From: Tribonema minus
Taxonomy: Eukaryota > Sar > Xanthophyceae > Tribonematales > Tribonemataceae
DNA: 64,000 bases
Direction of reading: 5' to 3'
Assembly (NCBI GenBank): GCA_017506865.1
Contig: JAFCMP010000088.1
Span: forward strand, 186,001 to 250,000
Shown here: piece after piece, positions 20,124 to 29,028 of the stretch
How positions within the stretch are numbered: the stretch's first letter is position 1
How the letters are laid out: every line of letters starts with the position of its first letter
Made by a program: the position numbers and the translations under genes
The notes under the pieces: generated by a model
What the model was told of the DNA's origin: nothing
The model's database searches: none
The model's input: the letters and a program-made list of their open reading frames with translations, nothing else

Positions 20124-22309
20124 TCACAGGCCGCCCATGGCGCCGTTGGCCTGCGGCACGGGGAAGACGTAGCGCGCGTCGATGCGGCGGTTGGGCGTCT
20201 TGCCCGTCTCGTCCTCGTCGTCCTCAAACTGGACGAGCGCCTCCGTCATGCCGCGCTTCAGGGACTTGGCCATCTTGCCCCTGGCGGCGCGCACACGCAC
20301 ACAGGGAGAGAGGGAGGCAGCGGCGGCGGCGGTGCGGGGGGGGCAAGATGTTAAGCGCTGCTTTGGCAGCTGATGGCGCGAATGGCAGGTGACACGGCAT
20401 AGTGGGGGCTGCGGCCTTGACGTCATTGCGGGTGCCGCGGTGTTGGCGTTTGGTGCAAGCGACATGGCGCAAGGTGGTGTGTGCCCTATGCATTGCACAC
20501 CGACCTCAACTCCAAACCCCCTCAACTCTGCGCCGCCGGTGTGGAAGACGCTTGCGCGCACAGGTCCTCAGCCAGTGTGCCTGCAACTGCGTGGCGCAGT
20601 CGTCATTGCAGGCAACAACAATCATGTGGCGACTTCAACAAAGCTGTACTCTCGCTGTTGGGAGCCAACCGCCAGAAGCATTCCGCAGGGCGCCTAGAGA
20701 GGGCGGGCCTCTGGGAGGCCGCATGCCAGGCCTCGCCAGCCCGCACCGTCCGTCGAACAGTGGGTGCGCGCAAGAGTACACACACATTGCCGCCTCAGCA
20801 GCACTCACTTGTAGAAGCTCGTGGTGTCGGGGAACATGGCCAGCACAGCGCCGCCCTTGTGCAAGCCCTCCACATTGTCCGTCAGCCGCAGGACAAAGCA
20901 CGCGTCCACCATGAACTTGCGGCTGCAACGACACGCACAATGAGACCCCACGAGTGAACAGGGCGGCGATGGCGTCAAAGCGCTGTAAAGGTTGCGTTGC
21001 TTCTTAACTGCGGCAAGACCAGTAGGATGCCCGATGCAACGTTGTTGTGAACACTTTGCTAGGCGATGGTGTAGAGATCAGCGGGTGAAATGCTGCAAAG
21101 TGCGGCCTATGGATGGTTCAGCCGCTTGCAGGCGCGTGGCTCTGCGGCAACTCACCCAGAGCGTTCTGCGATCCCCTGCTGCACGAGTAGATCAATGCCG
21201 CTGTGCGTCATATGCAGTGACCAGCACTGCGCATGAAACTCATGGAAGCTCATGAACACGACACCGCCATCGCAATGCCTTCGTGCATGTACAAGAGTCG
21301 TGTGCAACTCGTTGTCATTTATGATAAATTCCATCAGAACCATTGAGTAACTTCAAACGCACGCATGGTGGTGAGCGCGGCGTGCACTTGGAGACGCACT
21401 GCCGTGCAGAGATGATATAATTATTGACGCATCGACAGCGACGCGATCATGCGGCCACAGACAGATCGGCGCGTGCAGTGGCCTACGTACTCAGTAATTT
21501 GAAGCATGTTGAAGAAGACAGCATGGTAAAGACACCCTATTTTTTGACGACTTTTCATGACAATGTGGACGCATTTCGGACAACAGCTAGACGCCAGAAC
21601 TATCCCACAGAAGAGAAGAGCATACGCGCCAGTGACAATGCGTGGTGAGTGTTCAGGCAGCAGCAAGATCTCGATGGTGGCGTGAAAGATACCTGGTGTC
21701 ATCCTCGTCGGCCACCTCGTATTTGTCCAGATTGGCGTAGTACCGCTGAACAGACGCCAGAATCCAGCTGCCATTATCATCATTCTGCAGCGGTGTGGAC
21801 AAATGCGAATGACGCCATCAGCAACCATGTCAAACAACTGCCATTTTTTGAAGGCAAAGCGAACCGCCTCCGTGGGTGCACACAACAGCAAGTGAATTTG
21901 TACAGATGGCCAAACGGCTTACCGGATTCGTCCTCGCCGCCACCTTCTCCCCTGGCTTCATAGCGGACATGCCAGCGGATGTGGATTGCGGTGAGCGCGC
22001 CGCCTTGGAGCTGGACTGCGTAGCATCGCCCCCGGGCCTAGCTCGTTTTCGGAACTTTACTGCCCCACCGAGCTCCCGGCTGGCGAAACCAGTGCTGACG
22101 TGATCAGAGAACGCCTTCAGCACGTCCTCCTCGTCTATCTGCCAGGTCCTGAAGTGCCGCGCGCATGCGGCTGCTAGAGCCTGCTTGCTGGCGGGCAACC
22201 CAACGCTCGTGTGTATGTTGTGGTGGCCGCAGTAGTTGAGCAGGCTCCTTTCGGTGAGCTTGTTGAAGTCTATGCCGCTAGGCGTGTGGCCTCCCGGGGT
22301 GTTGGACAT
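20124..22309 (-). CDS. SAP30-type Sin3-binding motif fused to SGF29 tandem Tudor domain
   Basis: Four exons (22309-21923, 21784-21693, 20922-20809, 20280-20124) keep phase throughout and give 249 residues from the ATG at 22309. Residues 13-71 (DFNKLTERSLLNY ... ACARHF ... DEEDVLKAF) match the Sin3-binding region of SAP30, a Sin3/HDAC subunit. After a short basic linker, residues 119-245 match the SGF29 tandem Tudor of SAGA: PGEKVAAR, GSWILA, DKYEVADEDD, VLAMFPDTTSFYKG, ALVQFEDDED and a C-terminal VFPVP. The aromatic positions that hold H3K4me3 in human SGF29 appear kept, one as Phe instead of Tyr. Both domains begin in the same exon, so the fusion does not depend on splicing. Expected to act in the nucleus; a link between H3K4me reading and Sin3 recruitment is inference. 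Confidence 0.85.
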
Positions 22310-23137
22310 GCTGCCGAGCGTATCTAACGCCTGTGCCTTCCACACTTCAAAAAGCGGGTGTGGAATTGTTGCCGAATCTAGATTCTTGCTGCAGCACCAA
22401 AGCTGTTGGCGTGCGCCGACAGAATCGACGAGATGATTGAAGGCCGCGACGCTACTAGCTCAAGCCTCAGCTGCTTCGATGGCTGGCGCCTTGGGAGTCA
22501 TATGCATAGTTTGGGTTCGATTTCTTCCAGCCAGAAGTGCTTTAACAACGAGTAGGCGAAGTTCACACTCGGCAGCCAACTGGCCCAACAGGACGCAGGC
22601 AATGAGGACACAAGCATTCGCTGGCGCTGTGCTAGCTTGCTCTGCTGGGAACGGTGGCTGGCAAGCCCTAAGCCTCTTGCCAGCGCCGGCAGCTCCTGCG
22701 TGGTGGCAACTCCGAGGTTGCCACAAATCACAGCATTGCCATGACCGACCTCCGTTGAGGCGGGGCCTCGCTGTATACTCAACAGGCAGCGAAGGGCAAG
22801 AAACTCGGCGACCTCGCCGTCTAGCCCCCATACGAGAGCCGTCACAGCCGTCACCCGCTCTCAGCAAAGATGGCGAGTCACGCGCGCGATTCAGGCAAGC
22901 GAGTGAAGTGCTGCGCACAGAAATGTGTCTGTAGAGTCGCTAGGAAAGTCATATTGCGGAGCTACCGCTTATATTAATATCACTTCTGCTTGGAGTGACT
23001 GGTGCAGAATCGCAACTATGCTAGCCCGCGCTCTACAGCCAGCTCTCCTGGTCTGCTGATTACCACGACAACAGTTGCCCACCTCCCTCGAGCGTTGCCA
23101 TCAGCCGCTCACACCGACGCCCCGCACACACCCCGCG
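22310..23137. other. Divergent intergenic region
   Basis: It separates the divergent SAP30-SGF29 gene (minus) and the helical-protein gene (plus). Open frames at 22437-22934 (+) and 22460-22918 (-) overlap each other and show no family motif. In-frame sequence upstream of the SGF29 ATG continues to 22345 behind a possible acceptor, so a 5' non-coding or short coding exon may lie here. Confidence 0.5.
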
Positions 23138-24248
23138 ATGCGCAGGCGCGTGATGGACGACCTCCTGGACGCGGAGGAGGAGGAGCAGCTCCCCGGCATC
23201 GTCTCGCCGCACGTGTACGCGCTGCTGGCCTCCGACTGCAGCGCGTTATTCGAGGAGATGCGCGCGGAGGCGGCGTCCGCGACCGCGCGCGACACCCTCG
23301 CCAACGCCTACGACTTCCTCCTGTCCTTCATGGAGGAATTCACGGCGCACGCGGCGGCGATCCAGGCGCGCAACCAGAAGCTGCTGGCGGAGCTGCTGGG
23401 CGCGGCGCGGCGCGGCGCGCTCGCGTTCGAGGAGGCCATCGAGGCGGCGCGCGAGGCGTCGCGCCTCGACGTGACGCTGCTGCACTACCTGGACGGCGAG
23501 GCCGCGCGGCTGCGCGCGGCGGCGGGCGGCGACGCCGCGCTGGGCGCGGTGGGCGTAATTCGCGCGCGCGTCGCCGCGGAGATCGACCGCACCATGGGCG
23601 AGGAGGTGTCGGTGCTGAACCGGCTGCTGGGCTTCGACGACAGGTGCGTCGTGCGCGCTGCGCGTCCGCATGCACATACTTGATCTTGTCTCGCGTGCCT
23701 CTGTCTGCGGGAGTCGGCGGCGTCATCGGGTGTGCCCTGCCATGGTGGCAGCCGGACACAGGGGGGGGGTCGCGCGCACCGGTCACGCGCAGCGTTCGGA
23801 CGGCGCCGCCATGCGCGCACACGCAGCAAAGCAGCGGCGCCATGCAGGGCCGAGGAGGGCGTCGCAGCTGCGCGCTCTCCGCGGAAGCTGCGACGCCTCG
23901 CACACCACGGCGCATGCTCTCCTAGTGCATGCACCGACGCGACGCCAACGTCTCGAGCCCGCCGCACCGCCTGCCCCTCTCCGCCGCGCTGCGCGCAGGT
24001 TTATGATGCGGTCCGCGCTGAGGGCCAACGCCGCGGCCATGACGCGCGCCAAGGGGCAGCGGCTGCTGGACCTGTGCCGGGGGACGCTGGAGGACGTGAA
24101 GGGCCGCGAGGACAGGGACCCGTCGCTGGAGACGAAGCTCGCGGACATCATTCAGGACGCCGAGGCGATGGCGCATCTGTGGGTGGACGATGCGGAGCTT
24201 GCTGGTGACGAAGGGGGACAGGGGGGTGGCGCGGGGCCGGTGGAATGA
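23138..24248 (+). CDS. Unrecognised alpha-helical protein, two exons
   Basis: Exons 23138-23643 and 23999-24248 join in phase (DDR|FMMRSALRAN) to give 251 residues. The start is the ATG at 23138 (MRRRVMDDLLDAEEEEQ). I do not recognise the family. The sequence is rich in Ala, Glu, Leu and Arg with heptad-like spacing (for example AYDFLLSFMEEFTAHAAAI and RNQKLLAELLGAARRGALA), predicting long helices and possible coiled coils. It has no signal peptide and no membrane segment, and ends in an acidic, Gly-rich tail. The intron holds a short poly-G run and is flanked by good GT and AG sites. A structural or scaffold role is possible but not shown. Confidence 0.7.
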
Positions 24249-25316
24249 GAGCAGTGTGCCTGTGAGCGGTGGTGTGGAGCCTCTGCTGACCGCGCCTGGT
24301 TGGCATTAATGTTCGGCCATGTAAATGCCATGCTTTTCAAAGTCATGTGTTGGCTTTTAAGGACGCGTGTCGTCTGTGCTTGTACAGCAATGCTGTTGCA
24401 TGTCAGTTGTGCAGTGAAGCGGCACATCAGCGTGCAGTGGGATGACGGTTGTGTTTTGGTGGCATTCAGCACACCTCGGTGCAGCAAGAGCCCAATTGGA
24501 GCACAGGCCTAGCGCAGCAGCGCCCAGTGAAATGCGCCCAATGCAACATTTGTTGCAACTGCATCATGACTTTCGCTGCTGAATGCGAGCTCGGTGATTT
24601 CAATGGCGCATGGCAAGGACACCATGACTGCTTGTTGAGCTCCAGTCATCGATTATGAGAGGGGGTGGTTTCAAAAGTGAAGCCCTTGTGCATGCACTGA
24701 CGGCAGATAGTCAAAGACGGCATACTGTTGCACTCCATACATAGTCATCATTGACACTAGCATGTGTAGTATACAGACAGCAAGTGAGCAGGTCGTCATC
24801 AGCAAAGAATGCACAACAGACAACAAGTCCTCAGGCTCTGCAGTCCAGGCACAGTACAACGTAAACAGCAACATGTATTGATGTGATTTCGCCCCCGTGT
24901 GCCTCAGTGAGCAGCAGCAGGCCACTCCTGGAATATCTTTGCAGGACGCTTGGTGACGCATAGCCTACAACAACGCGCATGTGACCCCTGCTGGTAAAGT
25001 GTACTTGAAGTATGCTGCCCGCGCGTCCACTGCCAGCACATGAACTGCCGCAAGCAACCGGAGGCCAAGCTAACACGTGCCTACAATAACCTCTTTCACC
25101 CCGTGTCCCCTGATACGAACCATAGCCTGCAGGGCGGAGAACTTACATCTACATGAAGGATCTGCAGCTTCAACTCTGCGCCACGTGCACGGAAACATGA
25201 ACACACGAGCACACCGACCGCGAACCCCCTTGAGACACTGTGCTGGGTGCCTCCTCGCAGACCGGATGCATGCACGCCGGCGCACAAACATGAAGGGGAG
25301 GGGGCATTCATCCGTG
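24249..25316. other. Convergent intergenic region
   Basis: Spacer between the helical-protein gene (plus) and the response-regulator gene (minus). It is AT-richer than the flanking coding sequence and contains no open frame with recognisable protein character. Presumed 3' UTRs. Confidence 0.55.
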
Positions 25317-26369
25317 TCACCCCGTCCGCAGCCCCGTCACCAGCGCAAACTTGACGAGCTCCGTCCTGTTGGCGGTGCCCGTCTTCTCAAGCAGCTTGGT
25401 GACGTGCTTCTCCACGTTGCGCACGCTAGTGTCCATCTCCTGCGCGATCTCGCGGTTCATGAAGCCGCGGCACAGCAGGTTGAGCACCTGCTGCTCGCGC
25501 GGCGTGAGACCCACGTCCCACCCCGCGCCGCCACCCCCCGCCCCGCCCCCTCCATTGACGCCAGCGCCCTCCTCCGCGCCGCTGCCGCCCGACTGCTCCT
25601 GCGAAAACGGCGCGCCGGCGCCACCGCCGCCGCCGCCGTTCATCCACGCGCCGCCGCCGCCGCCGCTGCCGTTCAGCGGCGCTGCGCCGTTCTGCGCCTG
25701 CGCGCCGCCGCCCGCGCCCGCCAGCAGCAGGCTCTTGATGTCGCTGAGCTCGCGGCGCAGCTCCGCGATGTCGGACGTCGCGCTCTGGCTCTTGACAATG
25801 AGGTTGTCGATGATGGAGACGAGCTCCTCCGGGTCAAAGGGCTTGGGCAGGTACGCGGCGGCGCCGGCGCGGTAGCCCGCGATGCGGTCCTGCGTCATGC
25901 CGCGCGCCGTCAGGAAGATGACGGGGATGGCGCGCAGGCGCGGGAAGGAGCGCAGCTGCTGCAGCAGCTGGTAGCCGTCCATGCCGGGCATGGTGATGTC
26001 GCTGATGATGACGTCGGGCGGCGGCGCGGCGCTGGCGGCGTCCTGGCCGCGCAGGAAGGCCAGCGCGTCCCGCCCCGTCTCCTTCGTCTCCACGTTGTAC
26101 CCCTTCTGCGTCAGGTAGCCGGCGACTGCCTTGAGCAGAGGCACCTCGTCGTCGACGAGCAGCAGCTTGTACTGGCCGCCGCCACCGTCTGCTTCCACGT
26201 TGTAGGGGTCGCTGCTGCTGGCACGGCAAGTAGAGATGCTCCTACCGCTGCGAAGTCGAATAGCCTGAGCGGGGCTGAAGGCCTGAAGCAGCCGCGGCAG
26301 ACCGCTGCACCATGACAGAATCAGCAGTAGCTGAGGAATTCCAGCAGCGCAGGCTCGCCGTAAAATCAT
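25317..26369 (-). CDS. Plastid-targeted NarL/LuxR-type response regulator (Ycf29-like)
   Basis: A two-component response regulator of 350 residues in a single exon, starting at the ATG at 26369. Residues 1-29 form a signal peptide (IPQLLLILSW core) followed by AF at 30-31 (LLQAFSPAQ) and a Ser/Arg-rich transit region, the bipartite signal for complex plastids. The receiver domain (about 67-190) has the acidic pair D73/D74, the phospho-acceptor D124 (IISDITMPG), T154 and K176 (LPKPF). A Gly/Ala/Asn-rich linker follows. The last ~65 residues are a LuxR/NarL helix-turn-helix (LTPREQQVLNLLCRG, NREIAQEMDTSVRNVEKHV). Plastid genomes of red algae and some relatives encode Ycf29 with this layout, so this nuclear gene is probably a transferred copy that controls plastid transcription. 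No partner kinase is seen in the window. Confidence 0.92.
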   Translation of the reverse strand: MILRRACAAGIPQLLLILSWCSGLPRLLQAFSPAQAIRLRSGRSISTCRASSSDPYNVEADGGGGQYKLLLVDDEVPLLKAVAGYLTQKGYNVETKETGRDALAFLRGQDAASAAPPPDVIISDITMPGMDGYQLLQQLRSFPRLRAIPVIFLTARGMTQDRIAGYRAGAAAYLPKPFDPEELVSIIDNLIVKSQSATSDIAELRRELSDIKSLLLAGAGGGAQAQNGAAPLNGSGGGGGAWMNGGGGGGAGAPFSQEQSGGSGAEEGAGVNGGGGAGGGGAGWDVGLTPREQQVLNLLCRGFMNREIAQEMDTSVRNVEKHVTKLLEKTGTANRTELVKFALVTGLRTG

Positions 26370-27348
26370 CGCGTCTGAGCGCGCACTCAACTGATGTTAC
26401 AGGGTAGCGTGGGCTGCTTTCAGGCTGTGTATTGCAGTTTTAGCAGCGCACGCTATCGCATCCTCAGAGAAATATGCTGCGCGGCTATGCGTTCTGGCAG
26501 CTGCTGCTTTTGAAGATGCTGCGCTGCCGGTCTGAAGACGGTCTAGGGCTGATGCGATGATGGATGAGAACACGTGCTGTGCTTGATGTTCCCCCAGCGT
26601 CGCAGGAACTAGCAGGAACAGTGGAGAGCTCGAAGTGTTTTCGTAGGAGTAGGTGAAGTTCAGAAACTGCAACAGGGCCACGTGGCAAGGTTATTGTTTG
26701 CCACGTGGCAAGGTGAAGTAAATGACCGTGAGACTATACTCATAGTCCAAGCTAATTATGCATAGCAGGCAGAGACACGCATCAGCAGAGGCAACATGGA
26801 GCAGCACAGGTGCATTCAGACTGGGTGGGGCCGCCGCATTAGCCAGGCACCATTCCTCACATTATTGGACCTCAAGGCGCAGCAGTCTGCACAGCACAAC
26901 ACATCCACAAATCAAGCCTGCATGTACAATCCAGTTACGATGTATTGGCAGAAACATTGTACGCGCGCCTGCTGCGTTGTGCTTTGTGTTTGCAAATGCT
27001 GATGGATCCATGTGAGACTGCAGCACACGTGGGTGCTCATTCATTGTACGTCAGAGCCAATCATGATGCTAGGGCAACCGTCATTCCTGGTGCCAGGGCA
27101 CACGCTGATTACACAGGGCATATGCATCAGTCAAGGTTGCCGCCTGCGAGTCTACCCCCTCACCTGTTAGCATATGTGAAGCACAACTACACTAATATGG
27201 AATATCCGTCGCTTTTACATTGGCGCCGCTACACCCAAGCAGGCACGAGCTGTGAATAGGCACCTGCAGCGCCTGATCAGTGCCTCTGCGAGGCGTCCCC
27301 GTCTGTTGCTTGCTATAGCCTCCTGTGCACACCATTCCACGCAGCGTG
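26370..27348. other. Intergenic region upstream of response regulator
   Basis: Spacer between two minus-strand genes. The part nearest the response regulator holds a duplicated G-box (26677-26714). The remainder (26720-27340) is AT-richer, with short open frames that lack protein character. Confidence 0.5.
26677..26714. promoter_or_regulatory. Duplicated G-box (GCCACGTGGCAAGGT x2)
   Basis: Two identical 15-bp copies at 26677-26691 and 26700-26714, each containing the palindrome GCCACGTGGC with the bZIP/bHLH core CACGTG. They lie about 310-345 bp upstream of the response-regulator ATG. The period of 23 bp is about two helical turns. Regulatory use, for example by light, is inferred. Confidence 0.6.
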
Positions 27349-27918
27349 CTACGCCGCCGCACGCGACAGGGGCACCACTGCGCACCTGCGCCACTCCTCC
27401 ACCGGCCCCTCCGTGTTCCAGACCTCGATGGTGTCCATGCTGAGCTCGCTCTCAGGGGAGCCCAGGCTCATGCCACGAGCGGCCAGCAGCGCCTGAGCGT
27501 CATCCTTGATCGCACTTCGCGTTTTGTCATCCACATCGCCATAGAAGAGGCTGATGTGCGGCATGTAAGGGGCGCCTCCCTCGGGTACGCCGAAGGCCTC
27601 CACGGCGGTCGCGTGGAGATTCATGGCTTCATCTTTGGCCTTGATCAGAGCGAAGACGCTCTGGAAGTACAGCTGCTTGGTGGCGACCCTGTCGATGGTC
27701 ATGGGGGTAGCTGCGACGCGGAGGGCAAGGTCCCGGGTCTTGCGAATCACTTCCTCCTCCGACTCCGGCAGGCCCGCCAGAAGGGTGCAGTGGGGCTTGA
27801 AGCAGGGGCTGTGTCTCTTGACGGATATCTCCATTACTACCTCCTGCAATGCATCTAGGGCAGGCTGCGCTGGCAGCAGCCATAATGAATGACCGACGAA
27901 TGTTTTGCTGGCGTACAT
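27349..27918 (-). CDS. Cyclic phosphodiesterase / 2H phosphoesterase
   Basis: A single-exon protein of 189 residues, the usual length for plant- and fungal-type cyclic nucleotide phosphodiesterases, which open 2',3'-cyclic phosphates such as ADP-ribose 1'',2''-cyclic phosphate from tRNA splicing. The fold is marked by two H-x-(T/S) motifs: KPHCTLLAG (H43, T45) and MPHISLFYGD (H121, S123). The start SLWLLPAQPALDAL is also typical of the family. The ATG at 27918 is supported by homology beginning within a few residues. No targeting sequence is visible, so it is probably cytosolic. It is divergent from the GNAT gene across a 277-bp shared promoter. Confidence 0.9.
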   Translation of the reverse strand: MYASKTFVGHSLWLLPAQPALDALQEVVMEISVKRHSPCFKPHCTLLAGLPESEEEVIRKTRDLALRVAATPMTIDRVATKQLYFQSVFALIKAKDEAMNLHATAVEAFGVPEGGAPYMPHISLFYGDVDDKTRSAIKDDAQALLAARGMSLGSPESELSMDTIEVWNTEGPVEEWRRCAVVPLSRAAA

Positions 27919-27936
27919 GCTGCGAGATGCGCTTTT

Positions 27937-28009
27937 GACGCTGGCAGAATCGCGGCGGCTGGCTGCTGCGGACGACGCTGGCAGATTGCGGCGGCTGGCT
28001 GCTGCGGAC
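27937..28009. repeat. 36/37-bp tandem duplication in divergent promoter
   Basis: Two copies beginning GACGCTGGCAG and ending CTGGCTGCTGCGGAC (27937-27973 and 27974-28009) differ by one small indel and one substitution. They lie just upstream of the cyclic phosphodiesterase start. Confidence 0.9.
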
Positions 28010-28101
28010 GTCGGCGCCTGGCCTCACGACGCTTCTCAGCTCAGGCAGCGCAGGCGTGCCTACACAGTCCTCAGCAACTTCAACGCGATCTTCAATCTGA
28101 A

Positions 28102-28199
28102 GATCTGAAGTTTCTTGTTAACAAGACCATACAGTGCGTGTGGCATGCGATCTGAAGTTCTTGAACTGATCAAGAACATACAGCGTGCGTGTGGCATGC
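28102..28199. repeat. 47/51-bp tandem duplication with palindromes at GNAT start
   Basis: Unit 1 (28102-28148) and unit 2 (28149-28199) both begin GATCTGAAG and end GTGTGGCATGC. Unit 1 contains the perfect palindrome TCTTGTTAACAAGA (28113-28126). Unit 2 contains the arms GTTCTTGA and TCAAGAAC (28157-28164, 28170-28177). Each copy supplies an ATG (28145 and 28196) in the same reading frame. Confidence 0.88.
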
Positions 28200-29028
28200 G
28201 GTGGCTTCAATGGCACTCGTTGTCCAAGCTCGTGCTGCTGCTGGTGATGGCGATGCCGCGCTGGTGCGGCGCTTTCCCCGTCACAGCGCCTACTAGTAAA
28301 ACGCTGACTTACAGGCCAGGGCACGAAGCTGACAAACCCTTTATCCAGTCTACCCTCTACAGTCTGAAGATGAATTTCCTGCTGCTAGACCCGAAAAACT
28401 TCATCGTGGCGGTAAATCCCGAGGAAGACGCCGGTGACCAGACGTGCAGCGCAGATCCTGTTGGATTTGGACAGATACGGCCATTGAACCAACGCGATTT
28501 CGAGCTCGCTAGGTGTGACTGAACCTGAGTAAGCTGCAATTGCATTGCCCACATGGACACACTTTAGCACCACACTGTACAGCAACTACAGAGCCAGCTG
28601 CCGCGCATCACCAGCGCTAGAGCCCCTCTTCCTGCGCTTCACAATCCTGTGTGGTTCATTCATCGACGGCCGCTCATCGCGAATGTGACCCCGCGCCCGC
28701 GCTGCCGCCGCGCAGCGTCTACGTGCGCGAGGAGGCGCGCGGCAGGGGCGTCGGCTCGGCCATCGTCGCCGCGCTGCTGCGCCAGCACGCCGTGCGGCAC
28801 GGCGGCGCCGCGCTCCCGCGCACCTTCCTGCTCACGCTCGCTGACACGACGCGCTTCTACGAGAGGCTGGGCTTCCGCGCCGCGGACGCGGCGGCGCTGC
28901 CGCTCACCATGCGCCTCGAGCTGCTGGCGGGCAGCGCGATACAGGCGCTGCTCGGCGGCCGGCTCGTGGCGATGCAGTTCGGCGGCGCCGACGGCGACGG
29001 CAGCAGCAGCAACGGCGCGCCCACATGA
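28196..29028 (+). CDS. GNAT-family N-acetyltransferase, probably plastid-targeted
   Basis: Exons 28196-28512 and 28716-29028 join in phase (FELA|SVYVREEARG) to give 209 residues. GNAT enzymes transfer acetyl from acetyl-CoA to an amine. The acetyl-CoA motif A is VREEARGRGVGSAIV, and the C-terminal TTRFYERLGF is the usual GNAT strand-helix ending. Before the first strand (YRPGHEADKPFIQSTL) lies a hydrophobic stretch (KLVLLLVMAM) followed by CGAFPVTAP, with AF at 26-27, matching the ochrophyte plastid presequence. The substrate is unknown; plastid GNATs of plants acetylate proteins or small amines. An in-frame ATG at 28145 would add 17 residues ahead of the signal peptide and could give a non-plastid form. 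The shorter start is preferred because the signal peptide is then N-terminal. Confidence 0.87.

Noticed and set aside
22437-22934. 166-codon plus frame and overlapping minus frames
   Set aside because: Both strands are open over the same stretch, with no motif or phase agreement with either neighbour.
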